From positions 178,376,071 to 178,440,070 of the forward strand of contig OZ020611.1 in NCBI GenBank assembly GCA_963971575.1: a stretch of DNA of 64,000 nucleotides, written 5' to 3'. The notes beneath the pieces are model-generated. The model did no database searches, was not told the DNA's origin, and saw nothing but the letters and a program-made list of their open reading frames with translations. The DNA comes from Liopterus haemorrhoidalis (Eukaryota > Arthropoda > Insecta > Coleoptera > Dytiscidae). Shown in pieces: positions 35,440-47,375 of this stretch. Within the stretch, counting starts at the first letter, position 1; each line of letters opens with the position of its first letter. A program made the position numbers and the translations under genes.

Positions 35440-37125
35440 TTTTTTAAAGAAGTCTGTTCAATGACCAATGGACAAATTAACTAACAACTTTAAATAGAAT
35501 TGTACATATTTTTGTAATTTTAAGTATATAATTAGTAATATTTAATGAACGAAATATTAATAATAAAGCATGGCTCCAAGTTACGTTAAAACCGACTTAC
35601 GCTTAGGGTTGCAGAACAATCCACTACGTAAGTCGAGGACTAGAACTCGTTCAACTTAACTTCATCACAGGCAGATGTTACCGAACCTGCTGCGCAGAAA
35701 CCAAATTTCGTCCATTACGTTATGAACAGTTAGTTTAACACACTTCGGTGGCGTCACTTACTTTGATTTGTTTTTGACTATGCGTACTGTGGGATGTTGT
35801 TTGTTTATTTCCGTTATTATTATTTATTTATCGTACGTTTCAAGGTATGCCGTGTGCTAAAATGAGTAAAAATGTATTTGAAATACATGATTTTGTGTGT
35901 TCGATATCCATTATAATTATTTAAATCCCTTATGTACATCATTGTGATCAGCTGTTTTCTCGCGCAGAATTGATGACGTAATTTATGATACCCTGTGCTC
36001 AAGTTAAGTTGAATGAGCTCTATAACATTGAACATATCTATTTCATATGCAGTAAGCACTATAATTTAACAAATATTTTATATTTTCACCGATATAACCT
36101 CCCAATACTTAGTCAGGCAGTAATTAATAAAAAATTCAAGGCAAGCCACAATAAAAAAAACAGCAATTATTAAAACCATAAATAACGCACACGTGTTTAT
36201 ATTACACATGTGTATTGGCGTAAATAAATTCGTACATATTAACAAAAATTTTATAACATTTTATTACATTCTGACTGAAATTGAGCGAAAACGAAAAAAA
36301 TTTCTTACACAACTTGCATTTTATAATTCGCAGAAAGTTCAAGGTTATGTATTGAAAACAATTTTAAATGAATAACAAAATTATGAATTAATTTAAATTA
36401 ATAGTTATTTAATAAAGCATACATCACAAGTTAATAAATTATGCATTACATTAATAGAACAATAATAAAGTTTTTGTTTAAGTTTTTAATTATGTTGCGG
36501 TATAATGAAAACGTGTTAATAAGGTAAGTTTATTAATGCGAAACCGGTTTTAAAATAAACAAACAAACTAGTGACTCTCAGAGAATTCGTTAGCACCGTG
36601 ATAAAAACCATTATGCAATGCTTGCGTAGTAAATACTTAACATTTCACGTAGGTTTCCGACAGTTCTTTTTTTATACTAAAGTTAACAAATCTAGAATTT
36701 TTTCCGAGCAGTTTGTGCACTGTTGGTCTTATTTTAAATTAGTAAAAAGTGTTGAACATTTCTTTAAAAGCACTTGTTAAATATTGAGAAGTTTTTCAAA
36801 GTTGTACGTAAAAAACAAACCAATTATAGAAACTATAAAATTATACTACTAACTTTGTTTTTCCTTAGGAAAATGATCTCAAGCGAAGTTAGAGTAAATA
36901 AATTTTACTATAACTTCGATTTTTATTTACTCAGAAACACATAAGTATACAAATATAACATGTATGATATAATATGTACATGGACAATTTATAGAATTTA
37001 TACTATATATATATATATATGAGATAAATAGAAATATAAGGCCCCTAAAGACTGGGAAATCAGTCTGTTTCCAGATGATGCTAAAACTTATCTTAATATT
37101 TATTTAGCCTACATCAAATAAATAG
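35440..37125. other. AT-rich stretch, no gene seen
   Basis: Short frames only. A (TA)8-type run occurs near 37006-37020. No termini or coding motifs were recognised. Confidence 0.5.
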
Positions 37126-37129
37126 TGCA

Positions 37130-37319
37130 ACAATTGTTCTTCAATTACGTGGGAGCTATAAAAAATATTTAACGCTTTAACCTCAACATTTGGTCAAAAA
37201 AAGACATATTTTTTATGCCCATTTAGAGACCGGCCTACCGGTAATTTGCCCGTATCCACTCCTGCCCCTAACAGAAGGCTGTGATAAGTTAGTCGAAAAA
37301 CAATGATTAGTTTCGCCTA

Positions 37320-37350
<31 letters not shown>

Positions 37351-37380
37351 TATTAATGAAAATTAATTTATATTTTTTAT
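37130..37380 (+). repeat. dispersed repeat with (ATG)9, copy A
   Basis: Colinear with 40890-41118. Shared blocks: GAGCTATAAA, ATTTAACGCTTTAAC, a CCGGTAATTT block, CCCCTAACAGAAG, TTTCGCCTAGATGATGATG and ACTATTAATGAAAATT. Copy A carries nine ATG units (37321-37347). The family is unrecognised; it may be a MITE with an internal microsatellite. Confidence 0.75.
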
Positions 37381-37889
37381 GGCATGTTGCTAAAGAACAA
37401 GTGAAGTGTTTTAACTCGAGTTATGCCTAACTCGGGACAAAACAATGTACAAAAATATATCATTTTAACTTCAGTTAGGAATAACTCAACTAGGAATAAC
37501 TAAAATATTTAACTCTTTTTTAGCAACCGACCATAAGACCTCAATTAACGCTACCCCGTTAAAATATGTTACTTTATAACGCACTTATCAATTTACCTCG
37601 GAAAATTATTACTACAATCTATCCAATTTAGGGGGCAATTGACCAAAAATATGAGCGAAGCTAGAAAATAATATCCTGCTATCGAGAAAATGCAATCTTT
37701 TTCCGTTTTTGCTATCCCCAAATAGGCTTTGGCGTTTCCATATTACAAACTTATTTCTCTATACCAGCTCTATAGCAACTGCGATCGCGGAATTTTTCCA
37801 TTTTAATAAATAACTGTGGAACCCTGACAATTTTTACTTTTTTACTTAATCGTTGAGCCCATTTATCATCTCTAGTATCGGCCTTTGAA

Positions 37890-38056
37890 TTTGAATTTTA
37901 CTTATTTATTTTCTTTTTCACGGAGCTACAGTTTTATTTATTCCTGTCTTGTGTGCTACTTATTGTTTCACTCCAGGGTATTTATCTTCTCTCTACCGCT
38001 ATTTTAATTTCGTAATTCCTTTCTTGCCTAGATCTTTCTCCGTGTCTTCTATTAGA
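37890..38056 (-). pseudogene. LINE scrap, minus, 3' side of the Tc1 insertion
   Basis: Minus-strand reading RRHGERSRQERNYEIKIAVE, IPWSETISSTQDRNK. It matches the basic GRPRxxWxDEI...RG..W...xxAQDRxxW ending of RTE-like LINE proteins. It continues a piece on the other side of the Tc1-like element (39690-39805). Confidence 0.5.
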
Positions 38057-38058
38057 TA

Positions 38059-39688
38059 CACTGCAGGCCAAAAGTTTAGGACCAGTACGGTATTTAATCA
38101 AAACTAGTACAAAACGTCACTGTACAAAATATTTTGTATTGATGATATCAATTTTTAGATATATAAATATGTTTTATTTAGAAACAGTCATAAATTTGTA
38201 TAAAATAACCTTCAAATATACATAAAAACGTTAAACAGTCTTTTCGTCAAAACACCTCCTTTACATTTTAAAACTTTTTGCATACGGTCTTGGCATACGG
38301 GCGATTAATTTTTGTATTTTTTCATGTTGCATGCTATTCCACGTGTCTTCTAAAACTCTCCAAAATTGTTATTTGGACGTTGGACAGATTTCCCGGACCT
38401 TACGATCCATTTCCTCCCATAACAACTCGATGGGATTCAAGTCCGGCGACTGTGGTGGCCAGACCATATTTTTGCGCACTCCAGCAGCTTCTTTCTCTTC
38501 TACAAACCCCTTGCACAATTTTGAGGAATATTTCGGGTCGTTGTCTTGCGTCAGAGTGAACCCAGGTCCAATCACTCTTAGGCCAGACGGTACCGCATGG
38601 TCTTCTAAAATTGATTTGTAGCGCTCCTTGTTGAGAATACCTTCTATACGCACAAGATTTCCCAGGCCAAGACCCGAGAAAGCTCCCCAGACCATAATGG
38701 ACTCACCTCCATGCTTTACTGTGGGTACCACACACTGAGGCAGCATCTTTTCTCCCTGGCTCCGACGGACGAATGTTCTACGCCTGGAACCAAATATTTC
38801 AAACTTCGAATCATCTGTCCACAGTACTTTTTTAAAATCATCCACTGTCCACTGGCGATGAAGAAGAGCCCACTCTAACCATTTCTTCTTATTTTGGGGC
38901 CTAAGAAGTGGTTTTCGAACAGCGACACGGCCGAACAAATTGGCTTCACGTAAACGGCGCTTCACGGTAGTTAATGATACCTCCTTCGAACCAGTTCTGT
39001 TCAATTCTGCTCGAATCTCAGGGGCGGTCAGACGTCTATTTCTTTTACTTGTGATAGCAACAAAGTCATCCTGCACTTTTGATGTGATTCTGGGTCGTCC
39101 TGAATGTGGTAGGTCTTTATTGCTGCCTGTTTCCTTAAATCTTGCAATAGCGTTGTGCATAGAAGTCTTAGAAGGTTTCAACTGAGCAGCAATAATACGT
39201 TCAGATTTACCTTCATTACGGAAGGGTTATGATGGCTGAACGAGTTTCAAGACTAAGTTCTCGAGTTTTTCCCATTTTGGTAGTCTCAGTGATGTAAAAA
39301 TCGAAAAAAGTTGTATCGGAAAAATTACAAAATAAAAACTGATTTGAAAAAATAACTACCGCTTCAAACTTACTGTAAGTCACTAATAAAGACTATATTA
39401 ACAGTGAACAGTATAAATATAAAAGAAATTTCAAGTCAGCATTAATTTAACAATCCAAAGATATCGTAATGTAAATATACTAACGTAAGCGAAAACAAAC
39501 AAACATAACATAAACTCGGATAATTTTTTATAAATAAATAAGAACCATCTTAAAATGATCTATGTAGACTAAAGTTATGTTCTGCATAATAGAAAAAATT
39601 AAATACTCATCAATTTTTATCTCCGTTGAAAATTAAATCAAATAATCAAATATTAAAACAACTGGTCCTAAACTTATGGCCTGCAGTG
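38059..39688 (-). mobile_element. Tc1-like DD38E transposon, nearly complete
   Basis: The left end CACTGCAGGCCAAAAGTTTA and the inverse of the right end (CACTGCAGGCCATAAGTTTA) agree at 27 of 28 positions through GGACCAGT. TA flanks both sides (38057-38058 and 39689-39690). At 1,630 bases it is the expected size for a full Tc1/mariner element with one transposase gene. It is inserted in an older LINE remnant on the same strand. High identity of its ends and few coding lesions suggest it is among the youngest insertions in the window. Confidence 0.95.
38261..39275 (-). pseudogene. Tc1/mariner transposase, DD38E (Intruder-type), one frameshift and one stop
   Basis: The likely start is the ATG at 39275 (MGKTRELSLET), a typical Tc1-family N-terminus. 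A single extra base near 39220 (ACCCTTCCGTAATG) shifts the frame; the 270-codon open frame begins at 39181 just after it. Order: paired-like helix-turn-helix with the GRPR motif (HSGRPRITS), then the DDE domain with first Asp in VLWTDDSKFEIFGS, second in LTQDNDPKYSS, and Glu in SPDLNPIELLWEE. Exactly 38 residues lie between the second Asp and the Glu, not the usual 34, because of an insertion around FVEEKEAAGVRKN. A TAA at 38369-38371 stops the frame early; beyond it WRVLEDTWNSMQ and a proper C-terminus run to a TAA at 38261. Without the two lesions the length would be about 337 residues, normal for the family. DD38E defines the Intruder (IT) group of Tc1 relatives. Confidence 0.93.
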
Positions 39689-39689
39689 T

Positions 39690-39805
39690 ATATTAGTTTC
39701 GTATACATTTCCGTATCTCTACCTTCAACCATCCTTTGAATATGACCATAACATCTCAACTGGCCTTCTGCTATCACTTCTTCTACTGGTTTTGCTCCCA
39801 ACAAT
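39690..39805 (-). pseudogene. LINE scrap, minus, 5' side of the Tc1 insertion
   Basis: Minus-strand reading GAKPVEEVIAEGQLRCYGHI, QRMVEGRDTEMYTKLIY. It resembles the LRWFGHVxRM segment downstream of RT in RTE-like LINEs and runs in the same direction as 37890-38056, which suggests one LINE split by the Tc1-like element. Confidence 0.5.
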
Positions 39806-40775
39806 GTTTAACAAATTTTATTAATTATAAATATAAAATAATAAATCAACAAATCAAAAATACTTTACTGAAAATACAATAAACACATTAATAATGGAAA
39901 AGCAAATATTATTCATTCAAATTGGTAATTAAGGTGAAGGGTTAAAGTTCTTATTTTCTTTCAGTATTCTTTAAAAATTTGGTTTGATTCTGGCCAACTG
40001 AATTCTGATATCAGGAGTGGCATCCAATTTACTTCTGTATTTTGTTTTTGTCGCAGCGAAGCGAAAATACACTTAACTCAAAGGAAAATAAGACTTTAAA
40101 AGATCAAGAAAAGAGGTCAAGCTGAAGCTCTCAAGGCCTAACCCCCTAACCATGGGCGGATAGGTACAACTAAACGGCACGCGCAAAGTGCGGCATCGGT
40201 CCAAGTGTGAAGTAGAAAAGAATATTAATAATAATAATGTATTTTTTTTTAAAGCGTGTTTCGAAAATATGTATATGATTATACACTATAACGCTTATCT
40301 AGGTGTTGGGGACCGATTACTTTATTAATTTATACACTATATATTATACTATTAAATAATTTTTTGAACAACTAGGTTCGATTATATTTGTTGAACTTTT
40401 AACATTTGCGTGTTAAAGTACAAATTCGGTATTAGATATGCTATTAGATACATTAGATACCTTATCATCAGTTTCTTCACAAGATTATTTAAGTTGATAC
40501 GCATTTATGTTATCTATATTTCCTGGCACAACACTATCTGGATTAGAAAAATATTCATCACTTTTTTTTTTTGCAAAATACAGTTATTTTATTGCACTTT
40601 TCAACTTCGATTTATAATTTCTTCTTTTTCTTAGGCGACGGTTTGCAAACGCCAAAATTAAACTTAAAGAATTTAGTGAAAATGAATGCTATTTAAATAT
40701 GCATAAATACAAAAGAAGTGCAGTAAAAGCAGCAAGCGGCAAATTATAAAACTGGCATATAGTAAACAATTGTTA
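39806..40775. other. no gene seen
   Basis: AT-rich; a short GC-richer patch at 40120-40210 has no recognisable motifs. Confidence 0.45.
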
Positions 40776-40857
40776 TTCTTACTGGAGTTGGTGTATTTTA
40801 CCGGGATTTTAGGTCAAAAAGAAGGAAGGTCCCGGTAAAATACAACTCCAGTAAGAA
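40776..40857. repeat. 82-bp hairpin, near-perfect arms
   Basis: CTTACTGGAGTTGGTGTATTTTACCGGGA-type left arm (40778-40806) and its inverse at 40830-40855 differ only by a 3-base deletion. TTCTTAC / GTAAGAA closes both ends. The ~23-base loop is unrelated. It lies 35 bases before dispersed repeat copy B. Confidence 0.88.
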
Positions 40858-40889
40858 AATATATATTCGAGGTCATCAAAATATACATT

Positions 40890-41118
40890 AATTGTTATTC
40901 TGTTATGTGAGAGCTATAAACTATATTTAACGCTTTAACTTCTACATTTTTTTCTTGCAACATTTGGTAAAAAATAGACATATTTTTATGTCCGGCTCAC
41001 CGGTAATTTCCCCGTTAGTCCGCCGGGCGTATCCGCCTCTACCCCTAACAGAAGATGGTGATATTTTCGCCTAGATGATGATGATGACTATTAATGAAAA
41101 TTCTACTTATATTTTTCA
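40890..41118 (+). repeat. dispersed repeat, copy B
   Basis: Colinear with 37130-37380 but with only four to five ATG/GAT units and an extra GTTAGTCCGCCGGGCG stretch. The difference in unit number shows microsatellite change inside a repeat family. Confidence 0.75.
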
Positions 41119-41744
41119 TCAACAGTTAACATAAATATTTATTTTTAAAGGCTGTAATTCATTTGTCAGGCCTTTTACTTATCTATTATTATTTTTGTAG
41201 TATATTTTATTTTGAAATTATCATTTTATTTATTTTAGACGATAAACACTTTATGTTGCTGTATATGTATGTTTTATCATAAACGGTAGTCACATGTGTG
41301 TATAAATTACTTGATAATATAATAATATCATATACAGCTGTTATGTTTTACTATCCTTTTGATAATTTAATATTTTTTGAATTTTTCTATAATTGTGGTG
41401 ATAATATTTGGATTTTATAAAACTCTTCCAATGTGAGGACAAGTTTACATAGGAAAGGCATGGAAAAGCAGGACGAACATACTCTATCCGACAACGCATC
41501 CATTTCTTACACCACGACTAAATCAATGCATTATTAATTAGAGAATTTTTAGCATTAATTTCACCTTACAGGATTATTCTGAACAGATTTGTTCACTTCT
41601 ACACAACTATTATGTTACAGATGTAGATGTTTAAATTTTAAAGGATAGGACATATTTTTAATAGTTTTAAGAATATCGTGAAGTGGAAAGTGACTTTCGG
41701 CGCAACCCTGTATTTTGGACAGATTTATTTTTATAAAATAGTCG
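41119..41744. other. AT-rich stretch, no gene seen
   Basis: Nothing recognised; the upstream part of the following LINE may extend into its end. Confidence 0.4.
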
Positions 41745-42560
41745 CTACTCTATACTCACTCTGCATACTCGGCGTGTGAGAGTAGACCTGTTCTGGATAC
41801 AAGACCATGTTGGCAATATAGGCAATGAAGCTGCTGATGTAGCTGCTAAAGCCGCTTCATGTCAACCTATAGTGGATGTGAGTTTCGTATTTCCAGACGA
41901 AGCTAAAGCTCATCTAAAACACCTAGTTTTAAGTAAATGGAATGACGAATGGAATGACACACAGAATGTCAAGTTGCGGGAAGTAAAGGGAGACTTTAAA
42001 TATTAGGATTTTTCCTGTAAGAACAACCGCAGAGACGAAACCGCCATCACACGCCTATGTATAGATCACGGTTGCTGGCCCCATGGACAACTCCTTTAGA
42101 GGTGAAGAATCTCTTACCTGTGAGACGTGTAACACAGACTTGACTATATTACACATTTTAAACCAGTGCGTGTAGTTCGACGATGTCAGGGACAGGTTCG
42201 GCCTATGTTATGTTATGTCAATTACCCTAAGCGACGACAGTGTACTTATGGACAGGCTGGTACTCTTCCTGAGGGAATCGAATTTATTGTTCTATGTGTG
42301 AAGCCTTACACCTAATTTTAATATGTTAGTTATGACCGTGATATCCGATGGTAACTGGTGTCTTTTACAGCCTCTTACCATCATCCTGCGTTTGTTCAAT
42401 ATTTCGAGCAGATTTAAATTTTAATTTATTTGTGTTTGTCTTTCTTTTATTTCTACCTGTATGGAAGTATATTTATTAATTTGTTATTTTATTTATGCTA
42501 AGTTAATTATAAACTAGTCATCGTTGCTGTGCAACAGAAATTTTAACTAACTAACTAACT
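41745..42560 (+). mobile_element. LINE 3' end with RNase H and (TAAC)n tail
   Basis: A 5'-truncated non-LTR element: RNase H C-terminal part, a short post-RNase H domain, a ~260-base 3' UTR and a tail of TAAC repeats (42543-42558). The 3' UTR (TTTACAGCCTCTTACCATCA, TTAACTAACTAAC) is shared with the inverse copy at 58457-58725; the coding part is shared with 45815-46540. RNase H plus a short tandem tail fits the I/R1 group of LINEs. Confidence 0.8.
41776..42230 (+). pseudogene. LINE RNase H and C-terminal Cys-rich segment
   Basis: The open part (41776-42006) reads VDLFWIQDHVGNIGNEAADV, matching the last RNase H motif (WVPSHVGIxGNExAD). After the TAG at 42004-42006, a shifted frame continues as NRRDETAITRLCIDHGCWPH, GEESLTCETC and LTILHILNQC, the conserved TRLRxGHTxxTHxxL...CxxCxxxLTVxHIL.EC tail of these LINEs. 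It is dead because of stops and the missing RT. Confidence 0.75.
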
Positions 42561-45500
42561 TTTTTAAAACCATTATCAAACATTTTCTCTGATTAATATG
42601 TGAAAAAAGTCTAGTATTATAAAACCATGCGATTATTATTAACTGATTTGCGTACTCAATGGTGTGTACTCAGTTATCAATACATTTTACATGAATTACA
42701 ATATCAATTGAAGCAGACAATAATTCAACGATAATAATGATTTACTACGTCGTAATAATTACAGGTGAATAATCTCTTGATAAATATTCATGGTGAATTT
42801 GAGAAATGTGTTCGTAGAGCCTGCGCTTTGACTTGCTAATACATTTTTAATTCGGCTTTACCACGACAATCTCACGGAAACGGATCGACACTTTCCCAAA
42901 CTTCGCATCTGTTCAAATGTTTGCAAACACCAAATACAATTAACAAAGTTGTTAAATGGAAACAAAAATTTATTTTGACATAAAGTTCATAAGAAAGGAA
43001 TTGACATTGGTTAAATAAAATTTCTGCTGAAATTGCAGATGATAATAATAATAGTCACAACCCCAGATAAACATCATCGACCTAAGGCGCTTCGGATTTC
43101 GATATTTTGAATTGTCACTAAGTTACGACTCTTTAACGTCACTTAAAGTGAAGTTTTATTTGCTCTTATATATCGACTGACAAATCCTTTCAGATCAACT
43201 TGTCTGAAAACATATTTCTCAGTATTTTTATTATTTATCATTTATCCTTCGACGTGACACACAATTTAACTTGTCAAAACAAACGGTAAAAAACTATAAC
43301 AACAGCTAACTGCCCAATCACTCACTGATTATTTCATAAATACTTCTATAAAAAATTGTTTACTGTTATTGTCGAAATTAGTAAAAAGTGAAAATTTTTG
43401 TAACATTTCTTTTTATTTTTATTTTTATAAAATTTATGAAAATGTACAAAATATCTTCCAAGGATTTTCTTCGGATATGACATGATTGCTTTAGTCCTGT
43501 CATGGGATTTATAAAGCACGTCAGGATAATTTTAGTACATAGTTAAACAATATACTCTTCTAGTTTTGTTTACTACTGTATGCCTTACTAGCATCTATCA
43601 TATGAACGTAATATTGTTAACAGTTTGACGAGCTCTAATCTTAACTTTATTTAGTTGCATCGAATTTTAATGCATTTCATGTTCTATTTGTAACATAAAC
43701 AATAATAAAATTATATAGGTACGTTAATCTTATACATAAAAACGAATGTCCGTTCGTTTGGTTATTTATTCGCTATACACTTCTACGCCCTTTGAGCGAA
43801 TTGGGCCAGATATTGCCGAGTTTTCAATTTGTAAATAGAGATTTGATCTGAGAATGCCCTGAAATTAATCTGTGATGTCATGATCTGTACTAGAGCGATC
43901 TAGTAGAGAGTATATCTGTTTGTTTACCTGATTGTCGGTGGACCAACATTTTCCACATAATTTTTACTCCTATTATTTCCTCTTGTTATTTCGCCTATTA
44001 TTGCGAATATATGTCTCACGCAATCAATAATTTTATCATCCTCTGATTCGCTAAAATATAATAATTACTCCAATGCAATTATTTTTTTAGTAGCTCACAA
44101 CGCGAAGAAATCATGTTGAAAACCTAACCAAAAATTAAATATCTAACAAAAGAATGAGGTTATATTTGTATTTTGGTCCCATTTTTTAAGACTGCTCTAC
44201 TTGATCTGTGTCCTGAGAGATCTGTCTCGTGAGACAGATCAAATTTAGCGCTCCGAAAAAAGTCGCGTTACGATCGACCGTGTAAATCAAAATGAATTTG
44301 AGAGAGCTCCAACTGCTGTAAACCAAATTGAAAACGCTTTTTGCTTTGAAAGCATTCTCGGAGCACTCCGAACATATATACCAAATCAAAAACGCTATTA
44401 TTCTTTAGGACCCTACGGAAGTCGTGGCTCAAAAAAATAAATAAACAAATATTTTTGGTGGTTTTTAAATATTTTGTTTTAGATAATAATGACACGTCTG
44501 GATAGTTTTGACAAATATAACGATAAGACAGGAATTTCCTTTGAAGAGTTGATTGGACGGTTGTATAACATGGCACGCTGTCCGAGTGATACTGGGTCAA
44601 TAGATATTGTAATTGTTCGGAGACAGAAGTAGATAATGCGTGTTTCCAGGAAGATAGGGGTGGAACATAATGTGGCCAAGTTTGTGACCACATTACACTA
44701 CACACACATTTAACTACAGCAATTAATTTACTTTTTAGTTTTTTTCTGTTTTTGTTTAATTTCTTTATTGAGTATTTGTCTTTAATTTATTGGACCAAGT
44801 TATTTCCCTCTTTTAAAAACATAATCCATCTTTTTCTTATTTTGGGACATTTTTAAGACATTCTTATTTTGGAATCATTTTGAAGCATTTCTGAGAAAAT
44901 AGTAGATTTTGTTGGATTCTCTAAGATATATTTGGGTATATGTTTTCTGACAACCCTATTCTGTACAAAACTATATTTTTATATAACGGTGTTATGTTAA
45001 AATTCTAGTCGGATATGCATGTTATAATACAAAATCTGACCTTGAATATTTTCAGCGCCAGTGGACGTAACAAATTTGAAACAGAATAAAGTATAAGTTA
45101 GGTACTTTAATGTTAGTTTCCTTTGCTTCACTCTGTCCTCACCCACACTTAGAATAGAACAAAGAGAATACGAATGAAAAAGGAAACAGACACGAGCTCA
45201 TAAAGGGAGAATCGTTCGATAGAATCTTCTTAATACAATTCGCACCAAGCCAGTCTAAAACCCATTCTGACATGAACCTAGTTTTTTTTTTCTTTTTTTT
45301 TTTTCCGGTAGCGATGCAGCGTTTATACTGCTAGTTATAAATAACGGCTATGACAAATAAGTAAACGTAGCAACTAAAGCATTTTTGTGGTAAATCCATT
45401 TTAACACATATTATATGAAACAGTATTAGTTGTGGTTTTGCTATATTTCGTAATTAAAACTTGTATTACTTGGCTATAAATAAAGCACAACTGATTGTAT

Positions 45501-45800
45501 TTTGCATTAATTAATACAAGCCCACACACCCACAATACTACAAAGCTTATCCTGCAAACAAATGTTTAATTAATGTTGGTCTAGCTATTATAATCAGAAG
45601 AAAAAAAAAAAATGGCTTGGCTGTGATATTTTAGTTAATCGACAAATATACTTTGTTAATATAATAGGCCAAAAACAGTGAGGAAGGGCATGCTCACTCT
45701 CTTTGGAGAATATTTTTTGTGCGTGACACATATTTGGGATTTGACACTTTGAAAAATTATCACACATTATGATTTTCAGGTGCATTTTTGCATGCTACAG
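42561..45800. other. no supported gene
   Basis: AT-rich. CATAAAAACGAATGTCCGTTCG followed by a TATTCGCTATACACTTCTACG block near 43735-43790 resembles sequences found at insect Helitron-like ends, but no helicase or CTAG terminus is linked to it. The minus-strand frames at 44186-44705 overlap one another and are not recognised. Confidence 0.4.
44219..44240. repeat. 22-base perfect palindrome
   Basis: GATCTGTCTC and its inverse are separated by GT. A near copy (TTGATCTGTGTCCTGAGAG) lies directly before it, giving an outer imperfect stem. Confidence 0.7.
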
Positions 45801-45814
45801 AGCTGGTTCCCAAA

Positions 45815-46545
45815 TTCGAAGGTACTATTATCTATAACGACGGATCAAAACCCGAGAACAGGGTTGGATGTGTGTTCGTTGCTATGTATCCACGTCTACA
45901 GTTTCAGTACCGTTTGCACTCCGTCTCGAATGTTTAAACTGCTGAACTGTACACCCTATCCCAGGCCTTGTGTTTTATTTCGTCAAAGCGATGTATTTCA
46001 AGTATTATCTTGATAAACTCATTAAGCATTCTAAACAATATTCAAGATCCTTCGGAGTACTGAAAATCCGGTTACTACTTAACCTAAATACTCGATGTGT
46101 GAGAAGAGGGTTATTTTGGTTATGGAGTCATGTTGGTATTAAATACAATTAATCTGATAATGTAGCAAAAAAGCCGCTTCTTGTCGACCTTACGATTGAT
46201 GTAAGTTTCGTTCTTTCATCTGTTAAGCTCATCTGAAACAAATGGTCGGCTGAATGGCACACGAAATGTCAAGTTTGGGCAGGTAAAGGGATATATTAAA
46301 ACTCTTCTTGCAGGAACAATTGCAAAGAAGAAATCGTCATTACACATTTTCGTATAGGCTACTGTTGATACCAAGTACCAATGGGTATCTCCTCCGAGGT
46401 GAAGAGCCTTTTATTTGTGAGATATTTAATACAGATAAGTCTGTGTTATAAATTTTAATACCACGCATACAATTCTAAGACATTAGGGGGAGAGGTTAGG
46501 CTTGTGTCATGGATAGGCTGATACTCTTTCTGAGGAACTTCTTGT
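45815..46545 (+). pseudogene. LINE RNase H region, second more degraded copy
   Basis: YNDGSK near 45838 corresponds to the first RNase H motif (YTDGSK). AELYTLSQAL corresponds to the second (TAELxAI). LFWLWSHVG matches the third. After stops it continues with FRIGYC-like and GEEPFICEI-type remains of the same post-RNase H tail seen at 42.0-42.2 kb. It is colinear with that copy but has many stops and small deletions, so it is an older insertion. A Tigger MITE truncates or abuts its 3' side. Confidence 0.7.
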
Positions 46546-46756
46546 TTTTCTTTTTGTGTGAAGTATTGCACCTTATTTTACTGTGATATTTATGATATAA
46601 TATATACCATCGTCTTGTGTCAAATATTCAAGCACAGTTTTATTCTAATTTGTGTTTTTCCCTGCAAGATATCTTTCTTTGTGTACGTGTATACAAATTA
46701 ATTTAGAATGTATTTAAATGTATTTGTATTTATATTAAATGTATTAAATTAAAATA

Positions 46757-47373
46757 CAGTAAACCCTCGATTTTTCGGACATCTCGGTGTGACGGGTTGT
46801 CCGTTAAATGCGATTAACCAACAAATCTGAATATTGCTAAAATTGTGTCGGAATGAAGTTGAACATACATTTAATTACAAATCATATATTTTAAGGCTTA
46901 AAATGTACTTATGTTTAATGCAATTCCGCTAAAACTACCGGAAAAAAATTTGCATCAATTGGATAGCCAAGATTATGGTATCGTGTGCAAACCATTGCGG
47001 TTGTATCGGCAATACGGTTTAAACGTAAGATAGGTTTATTTCGGGGTATGCTACAATCGTATCCCATTAAACCAACACCTGCCCTGTTAAATTTGAAGAA
47101 ATGTGCTTCATTTGCAAGCAAATTTTGGTTCAAATTTAAGACATGCTCTGGCCAGAATATTAAAATTGACAAGGTGTTAATTTTAACACATTTATTTGTA
47201 CGCTAAAAAAAATTGACGTAATACTGATAATATTATTCCTGAATGAACAGATTGAAAATATGGTCATGAAACCTGGTAACACGAGGTCTACGCTCACCTC
47301 GGGCTGTCGCGTTAATATATTGCCTGAAAATTTAATCCAGTAAATCTGAAGTCCTGAAAATCGAGGGTTTACT
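46757..47373. mobile_element. 617-bp Tigger/pogo-type MITE
   Basis: It starts CAGTAAACCCTCGATTTTTC after TA (46755-46756) and ends GAAAATCGAGGGTTTACT before TA (47374-47375); the terminal G of the right end is missing. These are the standard Tigger/pogo ends in insects. Frames on either strand inside it are non-homologous to transposase as far as I can tell. Confidence 0.88.
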
Positions 47374-47375
47374 TA

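Noticed and set aside
37321..37347. CRISPR-like or regulatory array
   Set aside because: It is a plain ATG trinucleotide run with no spacers.
43735..43990. Helitron 5' end
   Set aside because: Only a resemblance of the ACGAATGTCCGTTCG region; no matching 3' end, hairpin or coding sequence was found within reach.
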